A stretch of 39,767 nucleotides of DNA from Micrococcales bacterium (GTDB taxonomy: Bacteria; Actinomycetota; Actinomycetes; Actinomycetales; Microbacteriaceae). The notes beneath the pieces are model-generated. The model saw nothing but the letters and a program-made list of their open reading frames with translations, did not search any database and was not told the origin of the DNA. A program made the translations under genes and the position numbers. The stretch spans positions 1-39,767 of the forward strand of contig CANKLZ010000005.1 of assembly GCA_947483795.1 (NCBI GenBank), given 5' to 3'. Shown one piece after another: positions 17,774 through 25,736 of the stretch (position 1 is its first letter; every line of letters starts with the position of its first letter).

Positions 17774-19525
17774 CTAAATTGCAACGGGTCCCCCAGTTTT
17801 CTCAACTCCGTGCTTGAACTGCAGAATGTCCCAGGCTCGGGTGATTTCATTCTGCATTTGTTCCGCACTCCAACCAAGTGCAGCTGCGGCTACTTTGGCT
17901 AGCTCTTGAACGCGCTCTTGGTTCAGCAAACCGCTGAAGGCGAGCGTCGTACGGCGAAGTAAAAAGTCATCTAGTCGAACTGCATTTTCCTCTTTCGCGA
18001 GGTAGGCAATCTCCTGCTCACTGTAACCCTCGAGGCTCTTAAATTCGGTATCACCGTTTTGCTCAAGGTGCTTGATTAGTTTTTCCGCAGCGGTGCCGTA
18101 TCGAGTTAGCAGTGCGTGAGTGCGAATCAAACCCAACACTGATGCGCGAGCTGCAACCCACTCCTCAGTTGCCTTTGCAGTTGTCGGAAAATTCTTTCCA
18201 CCACCAATCCCAAGTCCCAGGGTGGACACCGCTCGAGCCTTTGAAAGCTCTGCCAACGCCAAGTTAGAAACATGCTCGCCAAGGGCGCGAAAAGTTGTCC
18301 ACTTTCCACCAACCACGCTAAATAGCGGGGTCTTCTCAGATTTGGGCAAGATGCCTTGGTCGATCTTGTAATCGCGAGAAATGAATCCTGGCTGCGCTGC
18401 GTCCTGCTTAGGCAGCGGTCGAATACCTGAGAATCGGAAGACAATCTGAGAGCGCTCCATGTGGATACCAGGCAAAATGTGCTCAACAAGATTAAAGAAG
18501 TAGTCGACTTCCTCCTCGGTGCAAACCACATCCTCACTTGACTCCACAAAAATATCGGTGCTACCAATCAGCACGCGTCCCTTCACTGGATAAATAAGTA
18601 CTATTCGGCCATCTTCATTCTCAAAGAACAACTCGCGACCGGCGAGCTCCGAGTAGAGCTTTGGGTGGTCAACAACAATGTGCGATCCCTTGGTACCTCC
18701 CATGAACTGTGTTTGCCTGCCAAGCGAAGAATTTGTGATGTCAGTTAGCGGTCCAGAAGCATTGACTACAACGTCTGCGAATGTGAGCACGGTTTGATGT
18801 GAAAGTGCATCCTGGATGATTACGCCACCATCTTTTGTGCCCACAGCTTTTGCGTAGGTCAACACGCAAGCGTTGCCGGTTGCTAAAGCATCGGAAACTA
18901 GGTCGAGCGCTAATCTTTCAGGCTCGTGCACCGAAGCATCAAAGTAGGTAGCCATGTACTTGACCTTTGGGTGCAGCGATGGAATCTCCCTGGCAGAGCG
19001 CTTAGCTCCATAAAAACTGAACCTATCCATAATGCCATTTACCCGACTGAATGATTCATAGATGACCAGGCCAATAGCAATTAGCAGTGCGCCACGCTCG
19101 TTGCGCTTCGCCTTTGTCTTGCTCTTACCGTGATTCAAAAAATTCATTGGTGCCTTTAGAATTCCTGAGGTCAAGGAAAAGATTGGAACAACGGTTCGAA
19201 GTGGCTTCACCACGTGAGGCGCGGTTCTCAGCAAATCGTTTCGCTCTTGAACAGATTCGCGCACCAAACGGAACTCGCCGTTTTCTAGATAGCGAATGCC
19301 ACCGTGAATCATGTGTGAAGATGCGGCTGATGCCCCGCTGATTAGATCTCCTGAATCAACAAGCGTGACCTTCACTCCCTGCAGAGACAGGTCTCGCAAA
19401 ATAGATATTCCGTTGATGCCGCCCCCGATAACGAGGACTTCGCTGCGGTGGTTCTCCAGTGCTAGGAAAGCAGGTCGTGTCTCCCAAGTTTGGTTGTGGT
19501 CATTCGTGGAATCAAAGTCGTTCAT
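17774..19525 (-). CDS. FAD-dependent glycerol-3-phosphate dehydrogenase-like protein (GlpD-2)
   Basis: I choose ATG 19525, with AAAGGGAG upstream, giving 583 residues; the frame is open 11 codons further, overlapping the preceding gene. The FAD motif GGGINGISILRDLS starts at residue 34. SSHMIHGGIRYLENGE, NASGPLTD, KGSHIVVD, GSTDIF and VVGGKWTTFR are GlpD landmarks, and the C-terminal domain is complete. Compared with GlpD-1 it has a longer insert after the HGGIRY region (around residues 130-160, Lys-rich then hydrophobic), as in many full-length actinobacterial GlpDs. It is thus the more canonical glycerol-3-phosphate dehydrogenase of the two, yet it sits in the E1/E2/E3-aldolase operon. An erythritol-phosphate-type (EryB-like) role is an alternative. 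Confidence 0.85.
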   Translation of the reverse strand: MNDFDSTNDHNQTWETRPAFLALENHRSEVLVIGGGINGISILRDLSLQGVKVTLVDSGDLISGASAASSHMIHGGIRYLENGEFRLVRESVQERNDLLRTAPHVVKPLRTVVPIFSLTSGILKAPMNFLNHGKSKTKAKRNERGALLIAIGLVIYESFSRVNGIMDRFSFYGAKRSAREIPSLHPKVKYMATYFDASVHEPERLALDLVSDALATGNACVLTYAKAVGTKDGGVIIQDALSHQTVLTFADVVVNASGPLTDITNSSLGRQTQFMGGTKGSHIVVDHPKLYSELAGRELFFENEDGRIVLIYPVKGRVLIGSTDIFVESSEDVVCTEEEVDYFFNLVEHILPGIHMERSQIVFRFSGIRPLPKQDAAQPGFISRDYKIDQGILPKSEKTPLFSVVGGKWTTFRALGEHVSNLALAELSKARAVSTLGLGIGGGKNFPTTAKATEEWVAARASVLGLIRTHALLTRYGTAAEKLIKHLEQNGDTEFKSLEGYSEQEIAYLAKEENAVRLDDFLLRRTTLAFSGLLNQERVQELAKVAAAALGWSAEQMQNEITRAWDILQFKHGVEKTGGPVAI

Positions 19526-19538
19526 CTTGGCTCTCCCT

Positions 19539-20306
19539 TTACTCGCCCTGTAAAACAAGTTGTCGGTTAAATTGGTATAGATCGGTTAGCGAATCGAAGG
19601 AATCAACCTCGGGTGCAAATGCCACAATCAACTCTTTTTCTAGGTCATCAATACTAAAGTTCGGTACCTCACTATTTAATCCCACCAAAGTAGCTGGATC
19701 CCAATCAAGTCCAAGTTCAGCGTTTACTCGTTCGAACAAAGTTGCCACCGAATGTGAGATAGAAATTGGGATGCATGCGCTGAAAAGGCGAGCGCCACGC
19801 TGAACCCGCTGAGCGGTGCCGACTATCTTTACCTGTCCACGGGCATTGATGCTGTATTCCCCCGGGCAATATTCGCCTGTGACCGCGCCTAGATTGGCGT
19901 CGACTCCTAGCTCACGCAAGATATTCACCAGAATCGCGCCAAATTCCAGATACACATCCCGATTGCTCTTGGTTTTTTCAGGTTCCGGAGTGATGACATC
20001 AAGAATTAACCAGTCCTGGTCCAGTGCCACCATTCGGCCTCCAGCCGGTCTGATTACTGGTTCAAATGAATAAGCTGCTGCTTCACTCACGGCATCTTGG
20101 AACCCAGGCAGTCTTCGTTCGAGTCCACTAAAAGCCACGGTTGGAGCCGGGCGATATATTCTGACTACTCGGCCCAACTCGGGATTCAAAGAAACCATGG
20201 AGATCAGCCGCTTAGAGGCGGTCAAATCGGCTGATCTTTCGAGGCCCCAGTCAATAGCGCTTGAACTACCTGTGATCAGTGTTGTTTTCATACCGCTCGT
20301 GTTCAT
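19539..20306 (-). CDS. lipoate-protein ligase / lipoyl transferase-like protein
   Basis: The protein has 255 residues of the BPL/LplA/LipB superfamily. IRPAGGRMV (85-93) corresponds to the family's RxxGGG.V binding loop. EYCPGEYSI (145-153, Cys147) and VKIVGTAQR (159-167, Lys160) match the lipoyl-AMP-binding and catalytic lysine region. It lacks the C-terminal accessory domain of full-length LplA, so it may be a transferase (LipL/LipM-like) instead of a complete ligase; Cys147 could be catalytic in that case. It lies between the E3 and GlpD-2 genes. The obvious target is Lys44 of the lipoyl protein encoded at 23339-23578 in the same operon. Confidence 0.8.
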   Translation of the reverse strand: MNTSGMKTTLITGSSSAIDWGLERSADLTASKRLISMVSLNPELGRVVRIYRPAPTVAFSGLERRLPGFQDAVSEAAAYSFEPVIRPAGGRMVALDQDWLILDVITPEPEKTKSNRDVYLEFGAILVNILRELGVDANLGAVTGEYCPGEYSINARGQVKIVGTAQRVQRGARLFSACIPISISHSVATLFERVNAELGLDWDPATLVGLNSEVPNFSIDDLEKELIVAFAPEVDSFDSLTDLYQFNRQLVLQGE

Positions 20307-20314
20307 AGCAATGC

Positions 20315-21730
20315 CTAAAAATTAATCATCTGGCCAGCTAGCCCGTGCAGTGCTTCTTGCAGGCTCTCGCTGAGGGTTGGATGAGCGTGAACGTTATGAA
20401 TCAATTCATCGATGGTCAGTTTTGCTTCAGCAGCCAAAGTTAATTCCGGCAGCAGTTCAGATACTTCTGGCCCCACCATGTGGCCACCGACAAGCAAGCC
20501 AGTTGAAGCGTTGGCAATCAGTTTTACAAAGCCGGTAGTTTCACCAAATGCGTGAGCCTTACCGTTTGCCACAAAGGGGAATTTAGCAACTTTTAGTTCG
20601 CCAAATTCTGCGCTCGCTTCTGCTTCAGTGAGTCCAAAGCTGGCTACCTGTGGTAAAGAGTAAACCGCACGTGGCATAAAGCGGTAGTCAGCGATTTCGC
20701 GCTTGCTGTCTGCACCAATCACCTCGGCTGCCAAAATACCTTGGGCCTCGGCAACGTGTGCCAGAGAAAGCTTGGCGGTAACATCGCCGATTGCAAAGAT
20801 GTGCGGCACGGTGGTGCGCAGTTGCGAGTCAACAGCGATTGCTTTGTTTGCCGTCAACTCGACTCCGGTGTTTTCTAGACCGTAGCCCTCTACAAATGGG
20901 GCAAAGCCGACTGACACCATAATGTGCTCTGCTTCAAGAGTCTGCTCGAGATCCTCAACAGTAAAACTAACGATCGCGGAATTTACAGTTTCAACAGCAC
21001 TGGTTACGCGAGCCGCAGTAACAATACTGATGCCGAGCTTCTTTAGCGCTTTAGCCATTTCGGCAGATGAATCGGCATCTTCAAGCGGAAGAATTCGATC
21101 CTGATACTCCAGGATTGTGACCTGGCTACCAAAGCTTGCGGCCACGCAGGCAAATTCAATACCGATGGGTCCCGCGCCAACAATCACTAGGCTCTTTGGC
21201 ATTTGCGTTGCAAGGACAACTTCTTCGTAGCCGGTGATGCGCTTGCCTATTGGCACAACTGGCAGAGTGCGAATTACCGCACCAGTTGCGATTATTGCGT
21301 TGGAAAAATTGAGAGTGTCAGTTAGTGTTCCATCGGCACCGGTCACAGTCAGAGAATTTGCGTCGACAAAATTTGCAGCGCCTTCAAATTCGGTGATGCC
21401 ATTTTTCTTCATTAGGTAGTGCACGCCTTTGTTGCGACCAACCGATACCTCACGACTGCGGGTGTGCGCTGCGGAGAAATCCGCGCTCAAACCTTCTGGC
21501 AAACCGAAGGCCTTAGCGTGACGACTAACCAGATTTGCAACTTCAGCGTGACGAAGCAGAACTTTAGTTGGGATGCAACCGATGTTTAGGCAAACGCCGC
21601 CCCAGTACTGTTTCTCAACAATGGCAACACTCTTGCCTAATTGCGCGGCACGAATTGCCGCTACGTATCCACCTGGGCCAGCACCAATCACCACTAGATC
21701 AAAGTAGGTGCCCTGCGGATTTGAAGACAT
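20315..21730 (-). CDS. lpd: dihydrolipoyl dehydrogenase (E3)
   Basis: The protein has 471 residues. The FAD motif is GAGPGG at 16-21, the redox-active disulfide is Cys47/Cys52 in GGVCLNIGCIPTK, there is a central NAD-binding GAGPIGIEF, and the C-terminal catalytic pair HPTLSE is at 450-455. It re-oxidises dihydrolipoyl groups with NAD+. The start is three bases after the E2 stop codon, so translation is coupled. It has no fused lipoyl domain, unlike some acetoin-dehydrogenase E3 proteins. The symbol refers to family function; the cell probably has another copy for pyruvate dehydrogenase. Confidence 0.95.
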   Translation of the reverse strand: MSSNPQGTYFDLVVIGAGPGGYVAAIRAAQLGKSVAIVEKQYWGGVCLNIGCIPTKVLLRHAEVANLVSRHAKAFGLPEGLSADFSAAHTRSREVSVGRNKGVHYLMKKNGITEFEGAANFVDANSLTVTGADGTLTDTLNFSNAIIATGAVIRTLPVVPIGKRITGYEEVVLATQMPKSLVIVGAGPIGIEFACVAASFGSQVTILEYQDRILPLEDADSSAEMAKALKKLGISIVTAARVTSAVETVNSAIVSFTVEDLEQTLEAEHIMVSVGFAPFVEGYGLENTGVELTANKAIAVDSQLRTTVPHIFAIGDVTAKLSLAHVAEAQGILAAEVIGADSKREIADYRFMPRAVYSLPQVASFGLTEAEASAEFGELKVAKFPFVANGKAHAFGETTGFVKLIANASTGLLVGGHMVGPEVSELLPELTLAAEAKLTIDELIHNVHAHPTLSESLQEALHGLAGQMINF

Positions 21731-21732
21731 GA

Positions 21733-22416
21733 TTAACTGACCTTTACCAACCCGGTGGCCGCAAGACTGGTTTCTAGATGCGACTTGAGTGCACCGGCAA
21801 ACCTAGCTCCGGTGGCACCATCGAGCGCGCGGTGATCGCAGGTAAGCGTTAATTCAGCAATTGGCTTCCACCCTGCGTTCTCAGGGCCACCGACAAAACG
21901 ATTTACCGTTGCACCAACAGCCAAGATTGCCGCCTGAGGCACATTCACAATTGCATCGAAGCGAGTAATGCCCATCATTCCCAAGTTAGAAATGGTGAAA
22001 GTTCCGTTTGAAATATCTGGTCTCGCCAGCGCACCTTCACGAGAACGGGTTACCAAATCTGATCGAGCTGACGCAATCTCGGAAAGCGATAGCGAACCTG
22101 CATCATGGATTACCGGAACGACTAGGCCCTTAGGACTTGCCACCGCGATGCCAACATTGGCAACCGGATAACTCACCAACTCTTCTTCACCAACGTGCAC
22201 GTTGACCTCAGGTACTTCCTTCAGTGCCTTTGCCACAGCCGAGACAATTACGTCTGTGACAGTTGCGGTTGGCACCACTGACTTCACCTTCATTGCCTCA
22301 GTCATGTCGACTTCAATGTTTAGGTGAAAGACCGGTGCCTGCCAAGCGCGCACCATGTGCTTTGCAGCAGTGCGCGCAATTCCAGCTAACGGGATGATGG
22401 TTGGTTGGTTACTCAT
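21733..22416 (-). CDS. E2 acyltransferase, catalytic domain only
   Basis: The protein has 227 residues, about half the usual E2 length. It consists solely of the 2-oxoacid dehydrogenase acyltransferase domain, from IPLAGIARTAAKHMVRAW to the end. The active-site DHRALDGA lies at 194-201, with His195 and Asp199. NGTFTISNLGMMGI is the usual central motif. The N-terminal lipoyl domain and the peripheral-subunit-binding domain found in ordinary E2 proteins are absent, and no in-frame upstream sequence could encode them. The lipoyl domain is instead a separate protein encoded two genes upstream. It should transfer the acyl group from lipoamide to CoA. How E1 and E3 would dock is not evident. Confidence 0.9.
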   Translation of the reverse strand: MSNQPTIIPLAGIARTAAKHMVRAWQAPVFHLNIEVDMTEAMKVKSVVPTATVTDVIVSAVAKALKEVPEVNVHVGEEELVSYPVANVGIAVASPKGLVVPVIHDAGSLSLSEIASARSDLVTRSREGALARPDISNGTFTISNLGMMGITRFDAIVNVPQAAILAVGATVNRFVGGPENAGWKPIAELTLTCDHRALDGATGARFAGALKSHLETSLAATGLVKVS

Positions 22417-22446
22417 TTAAACTTTCATTGATTGGGATAGTAATAG

Positions 22447-23334
22447 TTAGAGGTTGTAGTTTGCAGTTCCAGCGCAGCCGTACTCACGCATCTTCTGCAC
22501 AGTGGCTACAATCATGCGCTCACGACCAGCCACCATAGCTTCTTCCAGCTGACGGTCACCCTCAGAGAATTTCTCTTCAAGCCCGGCACGGAACGCGTGA
22601 CGTAGATCTGTGTCTGCGTTTAGTTTGTGCACGCCGGCTTTTACAGCATTCCGAAGTTGATCGGCTGGAACACCCGAGGCTCCGTGCAGGACCAATGGAA
22701 TACCAGTGACTTTTGAAATTTGAGAAACTCTTTCAATATCTAAAGGCTGCTGCGCGACATCTGTCACACCGTGCATCACTCCTGCAGAAATTGCTAGCCA
22801 GTCAACACCGGTCTCGGCAACAAAGCGCTCCGCTTCGTCGACCTGGGTGTAGTAGTCAGACCAATTGATGCTTACCGAGGCGTCAGGAATTTTTCCCAAC
22901 TCTGCTTCAACTGGAATTCCCGCGGCGTGGCAACGCTCTACAACATCGCGTGTGACGCGAATGTTTTCCTCAAGGTCCAAGTGCGCGCCATCAAACATGA
23001 TTGAGTCAAAACCCAGTTTAATAGCGAGCAGAACCTCGTCGTAGGTTCCGTGGTCAAGGTGAATCGGCGCTGAGATTCCTGACTTATCAAGTTCGCGACG
23101 GGTCATCTCAAAGGCTTCGCGCACACCCATGTGTGGAACCACAGCACGACCTACCTGCAGGAATACCGGTGCATCGGCAATCTCTGCAGCACGAATAAGT
23201 GCTTGAGTGGTTTCTGGGTTGTGCATATTAAACGCGCCAACGGCGTATCCGCCAGACCTTGCCGCTTCAATCAGAGCAAGTGGATCTGGTTTCAGTAGGT
23301 TGGTCTTCGTTGGATCAACTGGAGTGTTTGTCAT
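22447..23334 (-). CDS. class II aldolase, ketose-bisphosphate type (FBA/GatY/IolJ family)
   Basis: I choose ATG 23334, with GAGGAG upstream and just past the lipoyl-gene stop, giving 295 residues. The order of motifs is that of zinc-dependent class II aldolases: HLDHG (92-96, catalytic Asp94 and zinc ligand His95), SIMFDGAHLDLEENI (phosphate loop region), VEAELG with the zinc-site Glu, a histidine in AGVMHG (about 188), LHGASG (217-222), and NADTDLR near 240-245. It should reversibly cleave a ketose 1-phosphate or bisphosphate to dihydroxyacetone phosphate and an aldehyde. It lies between the lipoyl-protein and E2 genes, inside the dehydrogenase complex operon. That is unlike glycolytic fba and suggests that its product feeds the complex. 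Confidence 0.88.
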   Translation of the reverse strand: MTNTPVDPTKTNLLKPDPLALIEAARSGGYAVGAFNMHNPETTQALIRAAEIADAPVFLQVGRAVVPHMGVREAFEMTRRELDKSGISAPIHLDHGTYDEVLLAIKLGFDSIMFDGAHLDLEENIRVTRDVVERCHAAGIPVEAELGKIPDASVSINWSDYYTQVDEAERFVAETGVDWLAISAGVMHGVTDVAQQPLDIERVSQISKVTGIPLVLHGASGVPADQLRNAVKAGVHKLNADTDLRHAFRAGLEEKFSEGDRQLEEAMVAGRERMIVATVQKMREYGCAGTANYNL

Positions 23335-23338
23335 TTTC

Positions 23339-23578
23339 CTACTCCTCGATAATTGCAATTACTGTGCGAACTTCAACGGTCTCGCCCTCTTTGACAAGGA
23401 TTTCAATTAGCGTTCCGGTTGCCGGAGACTCAAGGATCTCTTCTACCTTTTCGGCCTCAACCTCAGCTAGCGGCTCGTCTTCTACAACGCTGTCGCCAAC
23501 CTTCTTGAGCCAGGTCACGATTGAGCCCTCACTCATTCCCATGCCCCACTGAGGGAGCAAAACTTCTACTCTTGCCAT
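23339..23578 (-). CDS. free-standing lipoyl-domain protein
   Basis: The protein has 79 residues and is a complete biotinyl/lipoyl beta-barrel and nothing more. WGMGMSEGSIVTWLKKVGD precedes the hairpin turn EAEKVEE, where Lys44 is the lipoylation site. SPATGTL and EGETVEV complete the fold. ATG at 23578 has GGGAA upstream and the stop is five bases before the aldolase start. It must act as the swinging acyl carrier for the neighbouring E1 and catalytic-domain-only E2. Acid-rich flanks and the lack of linkers indicate a diffusible carrier like GcvH, not part of a cleaved longer protein. A biotin-carrier role is less likely, because the modified Lys is not flanked by the Met residues of the MKM motif. 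Confidence 0.9.
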   Translation of the reverse strand: MARVEVLLPQWGMGMSEGSIVTWLKKVGDSVVEDEPLAEVEAEKVEEILESPATGTLIEILVKEGETVEVRTVIAIIEE

Positions 23579-23607
23579 CTGGATTTCCCGTCTTCGAGGC
23601 TCGCTTA

Positions 23608-24627
23608 TTAGGCGAGCACTCTTTCTTTGTCTTTTTGAGTTATTTTTCTAACAGCAGCCACAATGTCCTGCTTGTTTGGATACATCTGCTTCTCAAGCGA
23701 GGGGCTGAACGGAATCTGCATATCAGGTGCTGTAATTCGGATAATCGGTGCCTTCAGCGAGTCAAAGACTTCCTCGGCAACGATGGCTGAGATTTCTCCA
23801 GCTGCTCCACAGGTTCGGTGAGCTGGCTCTACAACAACTAGGCGCCCGGTCTTGGCAACTGAATTTAGAATTGCCCGCTTGTCCAGCGGCACCAAAGTGC
23901 GCGGGTCAATTACCTCAACAGAGATTCCCTCTGTTTCAAGTTCTGTAGCAGCGGCAAGAGCTTCATGAACCGAGCTTGAAATCGCAACGATGGTGACATC
24001 TGTTCCCTCGCGGTGGGTGCGAGCAACACCGAAGGGAATCCAGAACTCGTCATCGTTTACTTCTTCTTTTAGGCCCCAGAGAATACAAGCCTCAAAAGTT
24101 AGTACCGGATCGTTCATATCAATTGCAGTGCGAAGCAAACCCTTGGCATCCGAAGGGGTTGATGGAACCATGATCTTTAGACCTGGTGCGTTCATGAACA
24201 TAGGGTATGGGCGGTCACTGTGGTGGGCACCGGTGTTTAGGCCGTAGAACATAGCCGAGCGGAATACAGCCGGCATCGAAGCCTGCCCCCCAAACATGTA
24301 ACGGTTCTTCGCAACCTGGTTTACCAGCTGGTCCATCGCCATGTATAGGAAGCTCGAGTACGAAAGGTCAACGATTGGACGAAGACCAGTCATCGCAGCA
24401 CCTGCAGCAGCTCCAACAATTCCCTCTTCCGAAATTGGTGTGTTGCGAATTCGGTTGCGGCCATACATCTGCACGAAGTCGCCGGTTTCTTGACGAGTCT
24501 TTCCGCCACCGGTGGTTCCGTACACATTTGCCTCTACGTCTTCACCGATGATGATTACGCGCTCGTCGGCATCCATCGCTTCTTTTTGTGCGGCGCCAAT
24601 GGCACCTAGAAAACTCATTACGCTCAT
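23608..24627 (-). CDS. thiamine-diphosphate dehydrogenase E1 beta subunit (acetoin/2-oxoacid type)
   Basis: The protein has 339 residues, usual for E1 beta. IIGEDVE at 26-32, the TPISEEGIVGAAAGAA block with the ThDP-activating Glu67, DLSYSSFLYMAMDQLVNQVAK, GLNTGAHHSDRPYP, and the C-terminal transketolase-like domain (VVVEPAHRTCGAAGEI) are all present. It forms a heterotetramer with the E1 alpha protein and decarboxylates or cleaves an alpha-keto/hydroxy-ketone substrate, passing the acyl group to the lipoyl protein. It starts at an ATGA overlap with the E1 alpha stop. The overall similarity seems closer to acetoin dehydrogenase (AcoB) and pyruvate dehydrogenase than to branched-chain enzymes, but specificity cannot be fixed by eye. 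Confidence 0.92.
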   Translation of the reverse strand: MSVMSFLGAIGAAQKEAMDADERVIIIGEDVEANVYGTTGGGKTRQETGDFVQMYGRNRIRNTPISEEGIVGAAAGAAMTGLRPIVDLSYSSFLYMAMDQLVNQVAKNRYMFGGQASMPAVFRSAMFYGLNTGAHHSDRPYPMFMNAPGLKIMVPSTPSDAKGLLRTAIDMNDPVLTFEACILWGLKEEVNDDEFWIPFGVARTHREGTDVTIVAISSSVHEALAAATELETEGISVEVIDPRTLVPLDKRAILNSVAKTGRLVVVEPAHRTCGAAGEISAIVAEEVFDSLKAPIIRITAPDMQIPFSPSLEKQMYPNKQDIVAAVRKITQKDKERVLA

Positions 24628-25610
24628 GCTGCATACTCCGAATCGGTGTAGAGATCTTTAAAGCCGACAGAAGGGTCAGGCCAGGGACTGTTCTCTGAAA
24701 AGGCAACTGCGGCATCAACCTCGGCCAAAATTTCAGCCTCGAGTGCGTCCATCTCTTCTGCAGAGAAACCTTCAACAGAAATTAGGTGCTCGCGGAACAG
24801 CACCAGTGGGTCCTTCTTCAGCCAAGCTTCACGCTCATCTGCCGGACGGTAATCGGTGCCCAAACGAAGACCCTCTGAATGTTCGTTGTAGCGGTAAGTG
24901 ACAACCTCAATCAGGCTTGGTCCCTCACCACGGCGAGCGCGCTCAACCGCGGTTGAAACCGCGTCGAACACTGCAAGTAGATCTTGACCATCTTCAACGC
25001 GGATTCCTGGAATTCCGAAACCTGCGGCGCGCTCAGCGATAACACCCGAGGTCACGGTGTGAGCCGGAGTTGAAAGTGCGTACTGGTTGTTTTCGCAAAG
25101 GAAGATAACTGGCAGATTCCAAACACCAGACATGTTCATTGATTCGTAAAGCACGCCCTGGTTTGCCGCGCCATCACCAAAGAAAGCCAGCGCAACTGTG
25201 TCGCGACCCAAAACCTGTGATGAAAGAGCTGCACCCATCGCGATTGGAATCGAAGATCCCACGATTCCCGATTCGCCGAGGCTACCCACGTTGAAGTCAG
25301 CTAAGTGAAGTGAGCCACCTTTACCCTGACAAACGCCGGTTGATTTGCCCTGAAGCTCAGCCATCAGTGGGCCAAGTGGTGAGCCCTTACCGATTGGGTG
25401 TCCGTGGCTGCGGTGGTTTCCAGACATGTAGTCTTTCTCGCCCAATGCCATGGTGGCACCAACAACCTGTGCCTCCTGGCCAATGCTGGTGTGCACGGTT
25501 CCAGGAATATGGCCTCTTTTGACCATTTTTGAGGCGCGTTCGTCAAATGCACGAATGCGCAGCATTCGGCGCTGAGCCTCTATCTTCTGCTCTCTACTTA
25601 GAGTGGCCAA
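24624..25610 (-). CDS. thiamine-diphosphate dehydrogenase E1 alpha subunit (acetoin/2-oxoacid type)
   Basis: The protein has 328 residues, the AcoA-like size. GHIPGTVHTSIGQEA near the N-terminus, CQGKGGSLH at 94-103, and the thiamine-diphosphate motif GDGAANQGV at 145-153 ending in ENN (173-175) are intact. RYNEHSEG is at the position of the usual phosphorylation-loop RYxGHS. It is the catalytic partner of the E1 beta protein. The start is TTG at 25610 with AAGGAG five bases upstream. It is the first gene of the operon of nine, behind a promoter and a SorC-type operator. It lacks the long N-terminus of branched-chain E1 alpha. Confidence 0.92.
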   Translation of the reverse strand: MATLSREQKIEAQRRMLRIRAFDERASKMVKRGHIPGTVHTSIGQEAQVVGATMALGEKDYMSGNHRSHGHPIGKGSPLGPLMAELQGKSTGVCQGKGGSLHLADFNVGSLGESGIVGSSIPIAMGAALSSQVLGRDTVALAFFGDGAANQGVLYESMNMSGVWNLPVIFLCENNQYALSTPAHTVTSGVIAERAAGFGIPGIRVEDGQDLLAVFDAVSTAVERARRGEGPSLIEVVTYRYNEHSEGLRLGTDYRPADEREAWLKKDPLVLFREHLISVEGFSAEEMDALEAEILAEVDAAVAFSENSPWPDPSVGFKDLYTDSEYAA

Positions 25611-25641
25611 TGGAACTCCTTGCTGTTCTCAATTCGTTGTT

Positions 25642-25656
25642 TGAAATAATTATTCA
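25642..25656. promoter_or_regulatory. SorC-type operator, E1/aldolase operon
   Basis: TGAAATAATTATTCA is palindromic with TGAA/TTCA ends and one extra base between half-sites. Read on the minus strand as TGAATAATTATTTC it matches the other sites. It lies downstream of the putative -10 and 32 bases before the E1 alpha start, where a repressor would block transcription. Confidence 0.6.
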
Positions 25657-25673
25657 TTAACTGGTTAGTTATT

Positions 25674-25702
25674 CTATTACTAATTACTGCAAGTTTTGGC
25701 AA
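25674..25702 (-). promoter_or_regulatory. putative sigma-70-type promoter, E1/aldolase operon
   Basis: On the minus strand TTGCCA (25697-25702) and TAATAG (25674-25679) are separated by exactly 17 bases. The -35 sits in the loop of a perfect 10-bp inverted repeat (25687-25696 and 25710-25719), which may be a second regulator site or a weak terminator of the upstream gene. Confidence 0.5.
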
Positions 25703-25736
25703 TTTTGCGAAACTTGCAGAATTTGTTGCCAAATCT

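Noticed and set aside
23339-23578. Biotin carrier protein instead of lipoyl carrier.
   Set aside because: The modified lysine is in EAEKVEE without the Met-Lys-Met context, and the neighbours are E1, E2, E3 and a lipoate ligase.
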